A stretch of DNA of 64,000 bases from JAHFUS01 sp035689115. GTDB lineage: Bacteria > Actinomycetota > Acidimicrobiia > Acidimicrobiales > GCA-2861595. Below are positions 45,448 through 53,854 of the stretch, in pieces; positions within the stretch are counted from its first letter, which is position 1, and the number at the start of each line of letters is the position of its first letter. The notes beneath the pieces are model-generated. The model had not been told where the DNA came from. It saw only the letters and a list, made by a program, of their open reading frames with translations, and made no database searches. Location of the stretch: positions 14,575-78,574 of the forward strand of contig DASSMA010000033.1 of the NCBI GenBank assembly GCA_035689115.1. The letters are read 5' to 3'. Position numbers and translations under genes: made by a program.

Positions 45448-45765
45448 ATGACGTTGCCACTGAACGCGATGACGCCGAGGTCCCGGACCGTCTTCCTCCT
45501 GGCGGCAGGCATCGCCGAAGCGGCCGGTCAGCAGTACGTGGGCACGGAGCACCTGCTCCTGGCGCTCGCCCGGGAGGGCGGCGGGGTCGCCGCCCAGGTC
45601 CTCGAACAGCTCGGCGTGCGTGAGCGGGTCATGCAGGAGCTGGAGCCGATCATCGAGAAGGCCGGCCCGTCGGGTGCTGCGTTGCATCCCGGCGACGAAG
45701 TCCGGGTCCAGCTCGACCCCGACCTCCGGACGAGCCACAAGATGACGATCGCGGTCGAGACCTGA
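45448..45765 (+). CDS. Short Clp N-terminal domain protein
   Basis: 105 residues from ATG 45448. MTPRSRTVFLLAAGIAEA and QYVGTEHLLLALAREGGGVAAQVLEQLGV form one Clp-N repeat, the substrate- and adaptor-binding domain of ClpA/ClpC. There is no ATPase part, so it cannot unfold proteins on its own. Similar orphan domains might act as adaptors or decoys for ClpC. The last 35 residues (LHPGDEVRVQLDPDLRTSH) are outside the domain. A second orphan Clp-N protein is encoded at 52868. Confidence 0.75.
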   Translation: MTLPLNAMTPRSRTVFLLAAGIAEAAGQQYVGTEHLLLALAREGGGVAAQVLEQLGVRERVMQELEPIIEKAGPSGAALHPGDEVRVQLDPDLRTSHKMTIAVET

Positions 45766-45883
45766 CTGTGGCCGGCGTCGATCCGAGGGTTCACCCACGC
45801 GGTCGGGGAGCGGTAGCGCCTGCCGGCGGCGATCCCGGGCGGCGCAGCCGTCACAATGACGAGGACCTGCACGGAGGAGAGCC

Positions 45884-46750
45884 ATGACCGAGCTGACCAC
45901 CCGTACCGTCGACGTCGACGGCGCCACCTTGACCTACGACGTCCGTGCACCCGAAGCCCCCACGGACCAGCGCCCCCTGTTCGTCTTCGGCTCGCCGATG
46001 GGCGCTTCGGGCTTCGGGCAGCTCGTCGGCCATCTGGGGGATCGCACGGTGATCACCTACGACCCCCGTGGCATGGAGCGGAGCACCCGTGAGCCGGGCA
46101 GCACGCTGACGGCGGAGGTGCACGCCGAGGACTACCACCGGGTCGTCGAGGCCGTGGGGCTCGGGCCGGTGGATGCGTTCGGGTCGAGCGGCGGCGGCAT
46201 GTGCGGCCTGCACTGGGTGGTCGCCCACCCCGGGGACGTGCACACCTTCGTCTCGCACGAGCCGCCCGTGCTCACCCTGCTGGAGGACGGCCAGATGGCG
46301 ATCAAGGCGTGCGCCGACATCGTCGACACCTACCAGCGGGACGGCTTCGGCCCGGCCATGGCGAAGTTCATCCGGCTGGTCATGCACCAGGGCCTCCTGC
46401 CGGACGACTATCTCGACCAGCCGGCGCCCGACCCCGCGCAGTTCGGCCTCCCCACCGACGACGACGGCTCCCGCGACGACCTCCTGCTGAGCGGCAACCT
46501 CGCTATGCCGCCGTTCGAGCCCGATGCCGAGGCGCTGCGCCGGTCATCCGTGCGCGTCGTGCCCGCCATCGGCGCCCGGGGCGAGGGCACACTGGCCCGG
46601 CGCGGCGGCGAGGCCGTCGCCCGGTTGCTCCGCGTCGAGCCCGTGATCTTCCCTGGTGACCACGGCGGCTTCGTCGCCAACGAGTGGTCCCCGGGCAACG
46701 ACCCGGCCGGCTTCGCCGCCAAGCTCCGCCAGGTGCTCGACGGGGGCTGA
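45884..46750 (+). CDS. Alpha/beta hydrolase
   Basis: 288 residues from ATG 45884, with ACGGAGGAGAGCC upstream. The oxyanion segment PLFVFGSPMGASGFGQL, the strand VITYDPRGMERSTR and the nucleophile elbow GSSGGGMCG (Ser in position x of GxSxG) are present, and the catalytic His is in FPGDHGGFV. The lid region has a MHQGLLPDD helix. Substrate unknown. A hydrolase with a related arrangement lies at 51046. Confidence 0.85.
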   Translation: MTELTTRTVDVDGATLTYDVRAPEAPTDQRPLFVFGSPMGASGFGQLVGHLGDRTVITYDPRGMERSTREPGSTLTAEVHAEDYHRVVEAVGLGPVDAFGSSGGGMCGLHWVVAHPGDVHTFVSHEPPVLTLLEDGQMAIKACADIVDTYQRDGFGPAMAKFIRLVMHQGLLPDDYLDQPAPDPAQFGLPTDDDGSRDDLLLSGNLAMPPFEPDAEALRRSSVRVVPAIGARGEGTLARRGGEAVARLLRVEPVIFPGDHGGFVANEWSPGNDPAGFAAKLRQVLDGG

Positions 46751-46769
46751 CCCCCGGGCCGAGAAGACG

Positions 46770-47504
46770 TCAGGTGCGGGGCAAGCCCCGGACGCCGGCA
46801 GCGGTGCAGGAGCCGATGGGACCTCGCCCGAGCCGTACCTCGCGGGTGGTCTCGCTGAGCAGGTACGAGGCGGCGAGGACGCCATCGTCGGTGCTCGTCG
46901 TGAGGCAGACCAGGTGGCCGCCTGCCGCGACTGCGACGTTGACGACGCCGGGCGGCGGGGCCGCCAGGCCGCGGGCCCAGCTGAACTCGCCCGGCTCCTG
47001 GTAGAGGGCGAGCTTGGCGACGTCGTCGGTGAAGACGCCGTTGTCGACCATCTCGACCTCCTCGGCGGCGACCCCGGACCTGAGGTCGGCGACGCCGTCC
47101 TCGAGCCGGATGGGGCCCGGTGCGGCCGTCGTCGTCGGCACCGGCGCCGCCGTGGTCGTGGTCGTGATCGGCACCGGCGCTGCTGTCGCCGCCGGCCGGG
47201 CGTCGTGCCGGCGGACGAACGGCGCCCCGCCGGCGACGGCCGCGACTGCGACGAGCGCGACGATCGCCGGCGCGATCCGGCGGCGGGGGTTGCCCCCGAG
47301 GCGGACCGGGGGAACCGGGTGCGGTGACGAGGAGGAAACCGGACCGTACCCGGCAGGCGGCGGGGCGGCCCGGGGCGCCGGCCCGGGGACGCTGTCGGCT
47401 CCTGGCGGCCCGGCCGCCGTCCATGGTGTTCCGCACACCGGGCACGCCGACAGCTGCTCGGCGGCGGCCGCGCCGAACCTCCGGTTGCATCCGGTGCACG
47501 TCAC
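46770..47504 (-). CDS. Zinc-ribbon protein with one membrane segment
   Basis: 244 residues from GTG 47504. Two Cys pairs, TCTGCNRRF and ACPVCGTPW, form a zinc ribbon at the N-terminus. A Pro-rich stretch leads to one membrane helix (IAPAIVALVAVAAVAGGAPF), a Thr/Pro linker (TTTTTAAPVPTTTA), and an outer domain of about 100 residues (FTDDVAKLALYQEPGEFSW, HLVCLTTSTDDGVLAAS). The ribbon would face the cytoplasm and the last part the outside, as in some actinobacterial sensors. No enzymatic motif is visible. Confidence 0.75.
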   Translation of the reverse strand: MTCTGCNRRFGAAAAEQLSACPVCGTPWTAAGPPGADSVPGPAPRAAPPPAGYGPVSSSSPHPVPPVRLGGNPRRRIAPAIVALVAVAAVAGGAPFVRRHDARPAATAAPVPITTTTTAAPVPTTTAAPGPIRLEDGVADLRSGVAAEEVEMVDNGVFTDDVAKLALYQEPGEFSWARGLAAPPPGVVNVAVAAGGHLVCLTTSTDDGVLAASYLLSETTREVRLGRGPIGSCTAAGVRGLPRT

Positions 47505-47609
47505 CGTCGCCGGCTCCGGGCCATTCCCACGTCTTCGGACCGCGCGACGGGCGGGTTGAGCGTCCGGTCCTTCGGTTCCGAAACGCGCCCGGGCGAGAGC
47601 ACCACTGGT

Positions 47610-47765
47610 GTGTCATGCTCCGCCGTGGTGATACGGGTTCCCGACGGCGTCGAGCCGATCGTCCTCGCTGGCTTGGGCCACTGCCTGATGCTCGAGGACC
47701 CCCACCAGTTCGATCCTGTCCTCGTCGAGGTGGTGTCGTCCTTCGAGCGTCGATGCGATCGATGA
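47610..47765 (+). pseudogene. Remnant of an alpha/beta hydrolase C-terminus
   Basis: A short frame reads GVEPIVLAGLGHCLMLEDPH and QFDPVLVEVVSSFER, the standard end of an alpha/beta hydrolase (strand, catalytic His in GHCLMLEDP, last helix). The nucleophile and the rest of the fold are absent upstream, where the 248-base gap shows nothing else. The bases overlap the start of the lipoprotein gene by a few codons. It is probably the leftover of a deleted gene. Confidence 0.5.
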
Positions 47766-48715
47766 AGGTTGTGGCAGCGCGGCGGCGGTCTGCCCCAGGG
47801 CTCGCCCTTCTTCTCGTCGTTGCCGGTCTGGCGGCGTGCGGCGGCGGACGGGCGACCGGCGACGTCGATGCACAGCTTCGGAGCGCGCGTGAGCTCTGGG
47901 ACGGCCGTTCGCTCGCCCTTTCCACCGCGGACGCCACCCGGCTCGCGTCGGTCGAGGGGGATCGAGCCCTCGTCGGCGATCGTGCCTACTTCATCGACTA
48001 CCTCCACCCCGCAGGGATCCCGGTGTCCGAGCCGCAGGTGCTCGAGCCGCCCCGCCTCGTGGCATCCACGGCCGGCTCGTTCGTGGCTGCCGTCAAGGCC
48101 CGGTGGTCGCTCTTCGGACGGCAGCGCACCGTTTGGACGCTGTTTCGCGTCGATTGGCGGCATGGCGACTTCCGTATCACGGCGGTCTTCGACCGGGTGG
48201 AAGGCGAATTCCCGCTCCTCGGCGGTCTTGCCCCGCTGCACGCCCTGTCGGCACCGGAGAGCAAGCTGGTCCGGGCCGCAGGGGACTTCGATGGCTACGT
48301 CACCGGTGACAGCGGGCTCCGACCGGACTTTCCCTTCGCCCAGAACGACGTCACCGCTCGAGTGCTGGGCGGGATCGCCACGCACAAGGCACCGGAGCCG
48401 TGGGAGCTCGACACGACGACGTCGAAGCTGGCCACGACGGCGGACGGACCCGGTTTCTCCGTGTCGATCAAGGGCGCTGTGCTGGCGTGCGGCATCGTCG
48501 ACGAATCCACGCTCGTGCGCCACCGGGACGGCGTACCGATCCGGCCCGAGCCGGTGCTGGGCGATGCCCACGTCTTCGTCCGAGACGGCCTGTACAAGAG
48601 CTTCACCGAGACGGGCGTGGAGAAGGTCTGCGTGCGAAGCTCGGCCGGCGGCAAGCCCGAGATCGTCGCCCTGACGCGGGACCGCACGGGCGTTTCCGGA
48701 GTCCCCGCCCCGTAG
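47753..48715 (+). CDS. Putative lipoprotein of unknown function
   Basis: About 320 residues from ATG 47753 (ATG 47762 is an alternative). The N-terminus MRSMKVVAARRRSAPG, a hydrophobic run and LAACGGG make a good lipobox. The body is rich in beta segments (VASTAGSFVAAVKARWSLFG, RQRTVWTLFRVDWRHGD, FRITAVFDRVEGEFPLL) and ends with two Cys, one in KVCVRSSAGG. I do not recognise a family. It is probably anchored on the outer face of the membrane. Confidence 0.6.
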   Translation: MRSMKVVAARRRSAPGLALLLVVAGLAACGGGRATGDVDAQLRSARELWDGRSLALSTADATRLASVEGDRALVGDRAYFIDYLHPAGIPVSEPQVLEPPRLVASTAGSFVAAVKARWSLFGRQRTVWTLFRVDWRHGDFRITAVFDRVEGEFPLLGGLAPLHALSAPESKLVRAAGDFDGYVTGDSGLRPDFPFAQNDVTARVLGGIATHKAPEPWELDTTTSKLATTADGPGFSVSIKGAVLACGIVDESTLVRHRDGVPIRPEPVLGDAHVFVRDGLYKSFTETGVEKVCVRSSAGGKPEIVALTRDRTGVSGVPAP

Positions 48716-48771
48716 CGGCAGGTGCCGCCCCCGCGTCTACGAACCGCCGCCGGAGGGAAGAACCCCGGGCC

Positions 48772-48939
48772 GTGAGCCACATCATCGGTCGCCCCGGCGA
48801 CGACATGCTCGAGATCATGCTGGGCGGCGGCGCCGACCCCGAGCAGGCCTTCATCAGCGGCTCCGAGCAGGGCGTGCAGGAGCCGGCGGCTCCCCCGACC
48901 AGCCCTCCGGCCGACGAGCACACCGTCCCGGAGGCCTAG
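48772..48939 (+). CDS. Small acidic protein of unknown function
   Basis: 55 residues from GTG 48772. It begins SHIIGRPGDDMLEIMLGGGA, includes DPEQAFISGSEQGVQEP and ends in a Pro/Thr-rich acidic tail. No domain is recognisable and the length is close to noise. GGAGGG lies 16 bases upstream, too far to be compelling. It sits between the lipoprotein and the MetF-like gene on the same strand. Confidence 0.35.
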   Translation: MSHIIGRPGDDMLEIMLGGGADPEQAFISGSEQGVQEPAAPPTSPPADEHTVPEA

Positions 48940-48963
48940 GGCTTCTCCAATACTGTCCCGCCC

Positions 48964-49884
48964 GTGGACGTGATCCGCCGGATAGGGGAAGGCAGGGGCG
49001 AGTTTCTGCTCTTTGCGCTCACCCCGCCGCGCCTCGCCACGGATCCGGAACGAGCACAGGAGATCGCCGACGCAACGGCGGCGCGGCTCCGGCCGCTCGA
49101 TCTGGATGGTCTGATCCTCTACGACATCGACGACGAGACCGAGCGGAATCCGGCCGAGCGACCCTTCCCGTTCATGCCCACAATGGACCCCGCCGACTAT
49201 CTCGCCGATCACCTCCGGACCTGGCCGACACCGGTGATCGTCTACCGCGCCGTGGGCAAATACGCCCCCGAAGACCTGCGCGCCTGGCTCGAGGCACAGG
49301 ATCCGGCGCGCGTGATGACGGTCCTCGTCGGGGCCGCCTCGAGCAGCGCGAAGGCTCGGACTTCACTGGCCCACGCCCAGGCCCTGACGCGCGAAGCCAA
49401 CCCGGCTCTGTCCGTCGGGGGCGTCGCGATCCCGGAGCGCCACAGCCGCCGCGACGACGAACACCTGCGACTCCTCGCCAAGCAGGATGCCGGGTGTCGC
49501 TTCTTCGTGACCCAGGTCGTCTACGACGTCAACGCGGCGAAGAACCTGGTGTCGGACTACCACTACGAGTGCATCGCCCGAGACGTCTCACCGGCTCCTT
49601 TCGTCTTCACGTTCTCGGTGTGCGGCTCGATGAAGACGCTGGACTTCCTCCGGTGGCTGGGCGTCGATGTCCCTCGATGGGTCGAGAACGACCTCAGGCA
49701 CGCTGCCGACTCGCTTGCGGCCTCGTATCAGCAGGCGCTGACGACGGCACTCGAACTGATGGCGTACTGCCGGGCGCTCGGCGTTCCCTTCGGCATCAAC
49801 GTGGAAAGCGTCTCCATCAGGCGGGTGGAGATCGAGGCCTCGGTACGGCTTGCGCAGGAGCTTCGAGCAGAACTCGGACGCTGA
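48964..49884 (+). CDS. Methylenetetrahydrofolate-reductase-like protein lacking the usual Glu
   Basis: 306 residues from GTG 48964. Several MetF-like elements are clear: DGLILYDIDDETER, the sugar-binding-like VIVYRAVGKYA, GGVAIPERHSRRDDE and the KQDAGCRFFVTQVVYD segment, in the right order. However, the N-terminal catalytic motif FEFFPP of MTHFR is here LFALTPPR, so the proton-donating Glu is missing. It may have another flavin reaction or be a non-reductase relative. Context gives no hint: it is convergent to a glycosyltransferase gene. Confidence 0.75.
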   Translation: MDVIRRIGEGRGEFLLFALTPPRLATDPERAQEIADATAARLRPLDLDGLILYDIDDETERNPAERPFPFMPTMDPADYLADHLRTWPTPVIVYRAVGKYAPEDLRAWLEAQDPARVMTVLVGAASSSAKARTSLAHAQALTREANPALSVGGVAIPERHSRRDDEHLRLLAKQDAGCRFFVTQVVYDVNAAKNLVSDYHYECIARDVSPAPFVFTFSVCGSMKTLDFLRWLGVDVPRWVENDLRHAADSLAASYQQALTTALELMAYCRALGVPFGINVESVSIRRVEIEASVRLAQELRAELGR

Positions 49885-49903
49885 GCGATGGCCTGCTCCA
49901 GGG

Positions 49904-51038
49904 TCACGCGGGCAGCGAGCCGCTGGCGACGGCCTCGAGCACCGCGACGACCGACTCCGGCGACGGCATGGCGGCGATCCGGTGCGCCGCCTCGGCGGCG
50001 CGCTCGTGCAACGCGGGATCGGTGGAGGCGGCGGCGACGGCCGCCTCCACCTCGGCCGCCGACCGGGCGCAGATCCCGACGGCGGCTCGCTCGACGGCGG
50101 TCGCCATCCGTTCCTGGCTCGGTGCGCCCTGCGGGACGGCGACGACGGGGACCCCGGCAGCGAGGGCGGCGAGGGTGGTGCCGGCGCCGCCGTGGGTGAC
50201 GGCGACGGCGCACCGGCGCAGGACGGCCGGCAGCGAGACGAACCTGCGCACGTCGACGCCCAGGCCGCTCAGGGACTCGGCCAGCTCGGGGTCGGATGTC
50301 GTGGCGATGACCTCGTGCCCGCAGCGCAGGGCGGAACGGGCAGCGGCGAGGATCGGGAGGGGCGCGCCGGCGAAGGCGGGCACGGTGCCGAAGCCGATGT
50401 AGCACGCCCGCCGCCCGGCTGCATCCGTGGACGGCGGCGTCCCGCCGAGGACGGACGGCCGCACCGGCCACGACCGGGGTACCGGCGGGCGCCCCTCGAG
50501 AAAGGGCGGGCAGGGGTTGAGCAGGCAGTGGGCGTAGAGGCCGGCGGCCGGCGCCATGGGGACGCCGGCCCACACCCCGCTGGCCTCGACCTCGACCTCC
50601 AGGGCCCGGAGGTCGGCGGCCGGGCGCAGCGGCGAGCCCCAGGCGTGGGTCACCCACGGCACGCCGGCCGCCGCGGCCGCCGCCGGCCCGCCGTACTCGC
50701 CCTCCTCGTGCAGGAGCAGGCCGGGCCTCCACGATCGAATGACCGGCGCCAGGTCGGCGGCCATCGCCGGAGCGGCGATCCGGGCCCACATGCGGACGCC
50801 CCACTCCGTGGCCGGCCGGCTCGCCGAGTCGGGCCAGCGCCGGAGCCGCTCGGCGTTGACCTCCGCTCCGGACAGGCCGGCGCCGGCGACGTCGAATCCG
50901 GCACCGGCGACGTGGTGGTGGGCGGACGGATGGGTGGCGAAGAGGACCTCGTGCCCCGGCGTCGCGGACCGCTCCGGCGACGCCGAGCAGGGGCACCACG
51001 TGCCCGAGCTCGGCGGCGGCGGTGACGAGAACGCGCAC
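49904..51038 (-). CDS. Macrolide-type glycosyltransferase (frameshifted)
   Basis: Reading starts at GTG 51038 with VLVTAAAELGHVVPLLGVAG and AVRDAG, the N-terminus of the MGT/GT1 fold. The rest, from HEVLFATHPSAHHHVAGAGF on, is in another frame, to 49904. The break lies at a CCCC run at 50955-50958 on the plus strand; removing one base joins them without loss. The C-terminal half has RFVSLPAVLRRCAVAVTHGG and AGTTLAALAAGVPVVAVPQG, the UDP-sugar binding region. Joined length is near 378 residues. It could glycosylate a small acceptor. It follows the hydrolase gene by seven bases on the same strand. Confidence 0.8.
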
Positions 51039-51045
51039 CGGCGGC

Positions 51046-51819
51046 TCAGGCCACGAAGAAGGGCTCGCCGGCGAGCTCGGCCGGGCAGGTGAAATGGGGC
51101 CCGTGGGCCCCGGGGGTCCGGGTGACCGTCCGGCCGACCCGCGAGGCGATCCATTCCCCGATCTCGAGGAAGAACGGGGCCTGCTGGTCGCGGCCCACGG
51201 CGACGACGACGGGCACGGAAAGCCCGGCGAGCGCCTGCTCGTCGGGACGGTACGACTGGAAGGCCGGGAGCTCGACCTCGAACACGGACGCCGCGTTGGC
51301 GAGCATCCGTCCCCGGAACTCGGCCGGCCAGCCGTCCACGACGCCGTCGCCGAAGGCGAAGCGCAGGAACGCGTCGAGCGCCGCAGGGGGGCCGCCCTGC
51401 TGCATCGCCCCGCCGATCACCTGGCCGAGCATCGCGCCCACGGGAGCGGGATCGGCGAGCACCGACAGGAGGGGCGGCTCGTGGAGCACCAACCGGGCCA
51501 CGAGCGCCGGGTGCCGCAGGGCCAGTTCGAGGGCGACGAGGGCGCCGTTGCTCGTGCCGTAGACCACGGCCGGCCGGGTGGTGCGGGCTCGCACGAGGCC
51601 GGCTGCGTGGTCGGCGTGGTCGGCCACGGTGGAGGCGGATGCCGCTGCGCTGCGGGACGCCCCGGCCCGGTCGTAGGTGATCACGGTGTGGCGGTCGGCC
51701 AGGATCTCGGCGAGCGTGTCGAACTGCCCCCCGTCGCCGGGCGTGCCCGGGACGAGCAGCACCGGCTCGCCGCTTCCCCGCACCTCGAAGTAGAGGGCAG
51801 CTGCCTCGGTGATGGTCAT
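51046..51819 (-). CDS. Alpha/beta hydrolase, divergent from LysR
   Basis: 257 residues from ATG 51819, with AGGAGCAGGAG just before. Fold elements: PVLLVPGTPGDGGQFDTL, VITYDRAGASRS, nucleophile elbow GTSNGALVALELALRHP, and the catalytic His in TPGAHGPHFTCP. The catalytic acid is probably the Asp in VAVGRDQQAPF. The gene pairs head to head with the LysR gene at 51928, and LysR proteins commonly control such divergent neighbours. The following glycosyltransferase gene is likely part of the same operon. Confidence 0.85.
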   Translation of the reverse strand: MTITEAAALYFEVRGSGEPVLLVPGTPGDGGQFDTLAEILADRHTVITYDRAGASRSAAASASTVADHADHAAGLVRARTTRPAVVYGTSNGALVALELALRHPALVARLVLHEPPLLSVLADPAPVGAMLGQVIGGAMQQGGPPAALDAFLRFAFGDGVVDGWPAEFRGRMLANAASVFEVELPAFQSYRPDEQALAGLSVPVVVAVGRDQQAPFFLEIGEWIASRVGRTVTRTPGAHGPHFTCPAELAGEPFFVA

Positions 51820-51894
51820 CTCCTGCTCCTGTCGTCGTGAGGTCGTCGGTGCAAGTAGACGATCTCCGGCCACGGCGGTCCACGAAGGATCCGG

Positions 51895-51904
51895 TGATCG
51901 ATCA
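51895..51904. promoter_or_regulatory. Candidate LysR operator palindrome
   Basis: The perfect 10-base palindrome TGATCGATCA lies in the 108-base gap between the divergent hydrolase and LysR genes, 24 bases before the LysR ATG. LysR sites often contain T-N11-A inverted repeats; this one is shorter. A TTATCA (51916-51921) could be a -10 box placing the start of transcription near the ATG itself. Confidence 0.35.
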
Positions 51905-51927
51905 AGAAGCACCGCTTATCATTTGGG

Positions 51928-52851
51928 ATGGAGCTGCGGCACCTGCGGTCGTTCGTGGCGGTGGCCGAGGAGCTGCACTTCGGCCGTGCCGCCGCCCGGC
52001 TCCACGTCGCCCAGCCGGCCGTGAGCCAGACGATCGGCGCCCTCGAGCGGGAGCTCGGCGTCCTCCTGTTCGACCGGTCCAGTCGGAGCGTGTCGCTCAC
52101 CGAGGCCGGGGCGGCGCTCCTGCCCGACGCCGTGGCCGTGCTCGAACGGGTGGAGGCGTTCGCCGACGCGGCGTCCCGGCGCCGCTCGGGATCGGCGGGT
52201 CGGGTCTCGATCGGGGTGCCGCCCGCGCTCCCCCCGGACCTGCTCACCGAGGTCATGGCGATCGGCCGTACGGCGGCGCCGGAGGCGAAGCTGGTCGCCA
52301 AGTCCCTCACCAGGCGCCAGCCGGCCGGCGCCCTCGCCGACGGCGCAGTCGACCTCGTCCTCGCTCGCGGCCCGGTCAGCGCAGCGGGCGTCATGAGCGT
52401 GCTCGTGGCGTCGGAACCCGTCGGGCTTGCGGTGCCGTCCGACCACCCCTACGCCGCCAGGGCCGCCGTCGAGGCGGCCGACCTGAACGACCAGCCGCTG
52501 GTCAGCTTCCCCCGGCAGGACGACCCCGCCCAGTTCGATCGCATCTTCGATGCCCTGCGCCTCGCCGGGCTCGTCGCCGTCGGCGAGTTGCACGAGTCCC
52601 CGGTCGGGGCCGTCGAAGCGTCCCTGCGGCTGGTCGCGGCCGGCGAGGCGCTGTCGCTGAAGCTGGAAAGCGAGCTGCGGGCCTTCGGCGATCCGTCCGT
52701 CGTCTGGCGCCCGCTCGCCGGCGTCGACCTGCGCGTGGAGGTCCACCTGGCCTGGCGGATCGACCTCCCCAACCCGGCGGCACGGAAGGTCGCCATGGCC
52801 ATCGCCGGTCGCCTCACCGCCGGCCCGCCACGAGGGGGCGAACAACCGTGA
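51928..52851 (+). CDS. LysR-family transcriptional regulator
   Basis: 307 residues. The N-terminal winged helix-turn-helix reads MELRHLRSFVAVAEELHFGR and AAARLHVAQPAVSQTIGALE, the standard LysR start. The effector-binding domain begins near residue 90 (GRVSIGVPPALPPDLLTEV) and continues with VDLVLARGPVSAAGV. It probably activates or represses the divergent hydrolase-glycosyltransferase pair in response to an unknown small molecule. TTTGGG immediately before the ATG is a weak ribosome site, so a leaderless transcript is possible. Confidence 0.92.
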   Translation: MELRHLRSFVAVAEELHFGRAAARLHVAQPAVSQTIGALERELGVLLFDRSSRSVSLTEAGAALLPDAVAVLERVEAFADAASRRRSGSAGRVSIGVPPALPPDLLTEVMAIGRTAAPEAKLVAKSLTRRQPAGALADGAVDLVLARGPVSAAGVMSVLVASEPVGLAVPSDHPYAARAAVEAADLNDQPLVSFPRQDDPAQFDRIFDALRLAGLVAVGELHESPVGAVEASLRLVAAGEALSLKLESELRAFGDPSVVWRPLAGVDLRVEVHLAWRIDLPNPAARKVAMAIAGRLTAGPPRGGEQP

Positions 52852-52867
52852 AGCCAGTCGTCGCCGG

Positions 52868-53809
52868 TCAGCGGGCGTCCCCCAGCCGCTGGATCGCCTT
52901 CCTGGCCAGGGCGACGGCGACCGACCGGGCGTCGTCGTGGCCGAGCACGACGACGGCGAACACCAGCGACCCGCTGCGGACCCGGAGCACGCCGGCGGAG
53001 CCCGAGAACGCGGCAGCGTCGCCGAGGCCCTCGACCGGCTCCTCGCCCCGGTCCGCCAGCGATGCCTCGAACGCCTCGGGATCGACCTCGGCGCCGGCCA
53101 CCGACACGGTGACCAAGGGGAACGGCTTCGGGATGAAGTCGCAGCTTCGGTAGGCCACGCCCTCGGTGCCCCAGTCCCGGACGCTGGTCTGGGCGAGGGC
53201 CGGTCTGGCCGCCCCCTCCAAGACCTCCTCGACGTCGTCCCGCGTCACCAGGGCGGTGGGATCGATCGGTATCTGGACGGCCGACACTCCGGGCCCGGCG
53301 CTCACCAGGGGCCGGCGGCGCGGCCCGCCCGGTGCAAAGCGCGGCTCGCCTGCCGGCGGACCGCCTTCGGCCCGCCAGCCGGCCAGCAGTTGGAGGACCT
53401 CCTGGCGCAGCCGGACCAGGTCGGCCCCGAGACCGACCAGGACATCGACGGCCACGCCCCCGCCCTCGCGGATGACGCCCAGGAGGAGGTGCTCGGTGCC
53501 GATGTAGTTGTGGCCCAGCGCCAGGGCCTCCCGCAACGACAGCTCCAGGACGTGCTTGGCCCGGGGCGTGAACGGCGGGGAGCCGGTGACAGGAGAGCGT
53601 GCCGGCCCGATGATCTCCTCGACCACGTCCCGCGCCGCCTCCGGGGACACGCCGGCCGACTCGAGCGCCTTGGCGGCCACCCCCTCGCCCTCGTCCAGCA
53701 GGCCCAGCAGGATGTGCTCGGTGCCGATGAAGTTGTGGTTGAGCAGCCGGGACTCCTCGTTGGCCAGCACCAGCACCCGCCGTGCCCGGTCGGTGAATCG
53801 CTCGAACAT
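52868..53809 (-). CDS. Orphan double Clp-N protein
   Basis: 313 residues from ATG 53809, with GGGGAGAC upstream. The first 150 residues are two Clp-N repeats very like ClpC: MFERFTDRARRVLVLANEES, NHNFIGTEHILLGLLDEGEG, then TPRAKHVLELSLREALALGH and NYIGTEHLLLGVIREGGG. Instead of AAA+ modules, the next 160 residues form an unknown region (FIPKPFPLVTVSVAGAEVD, GVLRVRSGSLVFAVVVLG). It could act as an adaptor, an inhibitor or a decoy of ClpC. It ends 45 bases from the hybrid kinase stop on the same strand. Confidence 0.85.
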   Translation of the reverse strand: MFERFTDRARRVLVLANEESRLLNHNFIGTEHILLGLLDEGEGVAAKALESAGVSPEAARDVVEEIIGPARSPVTGSPPFTPRAKHVLELSLREALALGHNYIGTEHLLLGVIREGGGVAVDVLVGLGADLVRLRQEVLQLLAGWRAEGGPPAGEPRFAPGGPRRRPLVSAGPGVSAVQIPIDPTALVTRDDVEEVLEGAARPALAQTSVRDWGTEGVAYRSCDFIPKPFPLVTVSVAGAEVDPEAFEASLADRGEEPVEGLGDAAAFSGSAGVLRVRSGSLVFAVVVLGHDDARSVAVALARKAIQRLGDAR

Positions 53810-53854
53810 GTCTCCCCGCTTCCGGTGTCGCACGACTGGGCCCGGCCTCGATTC

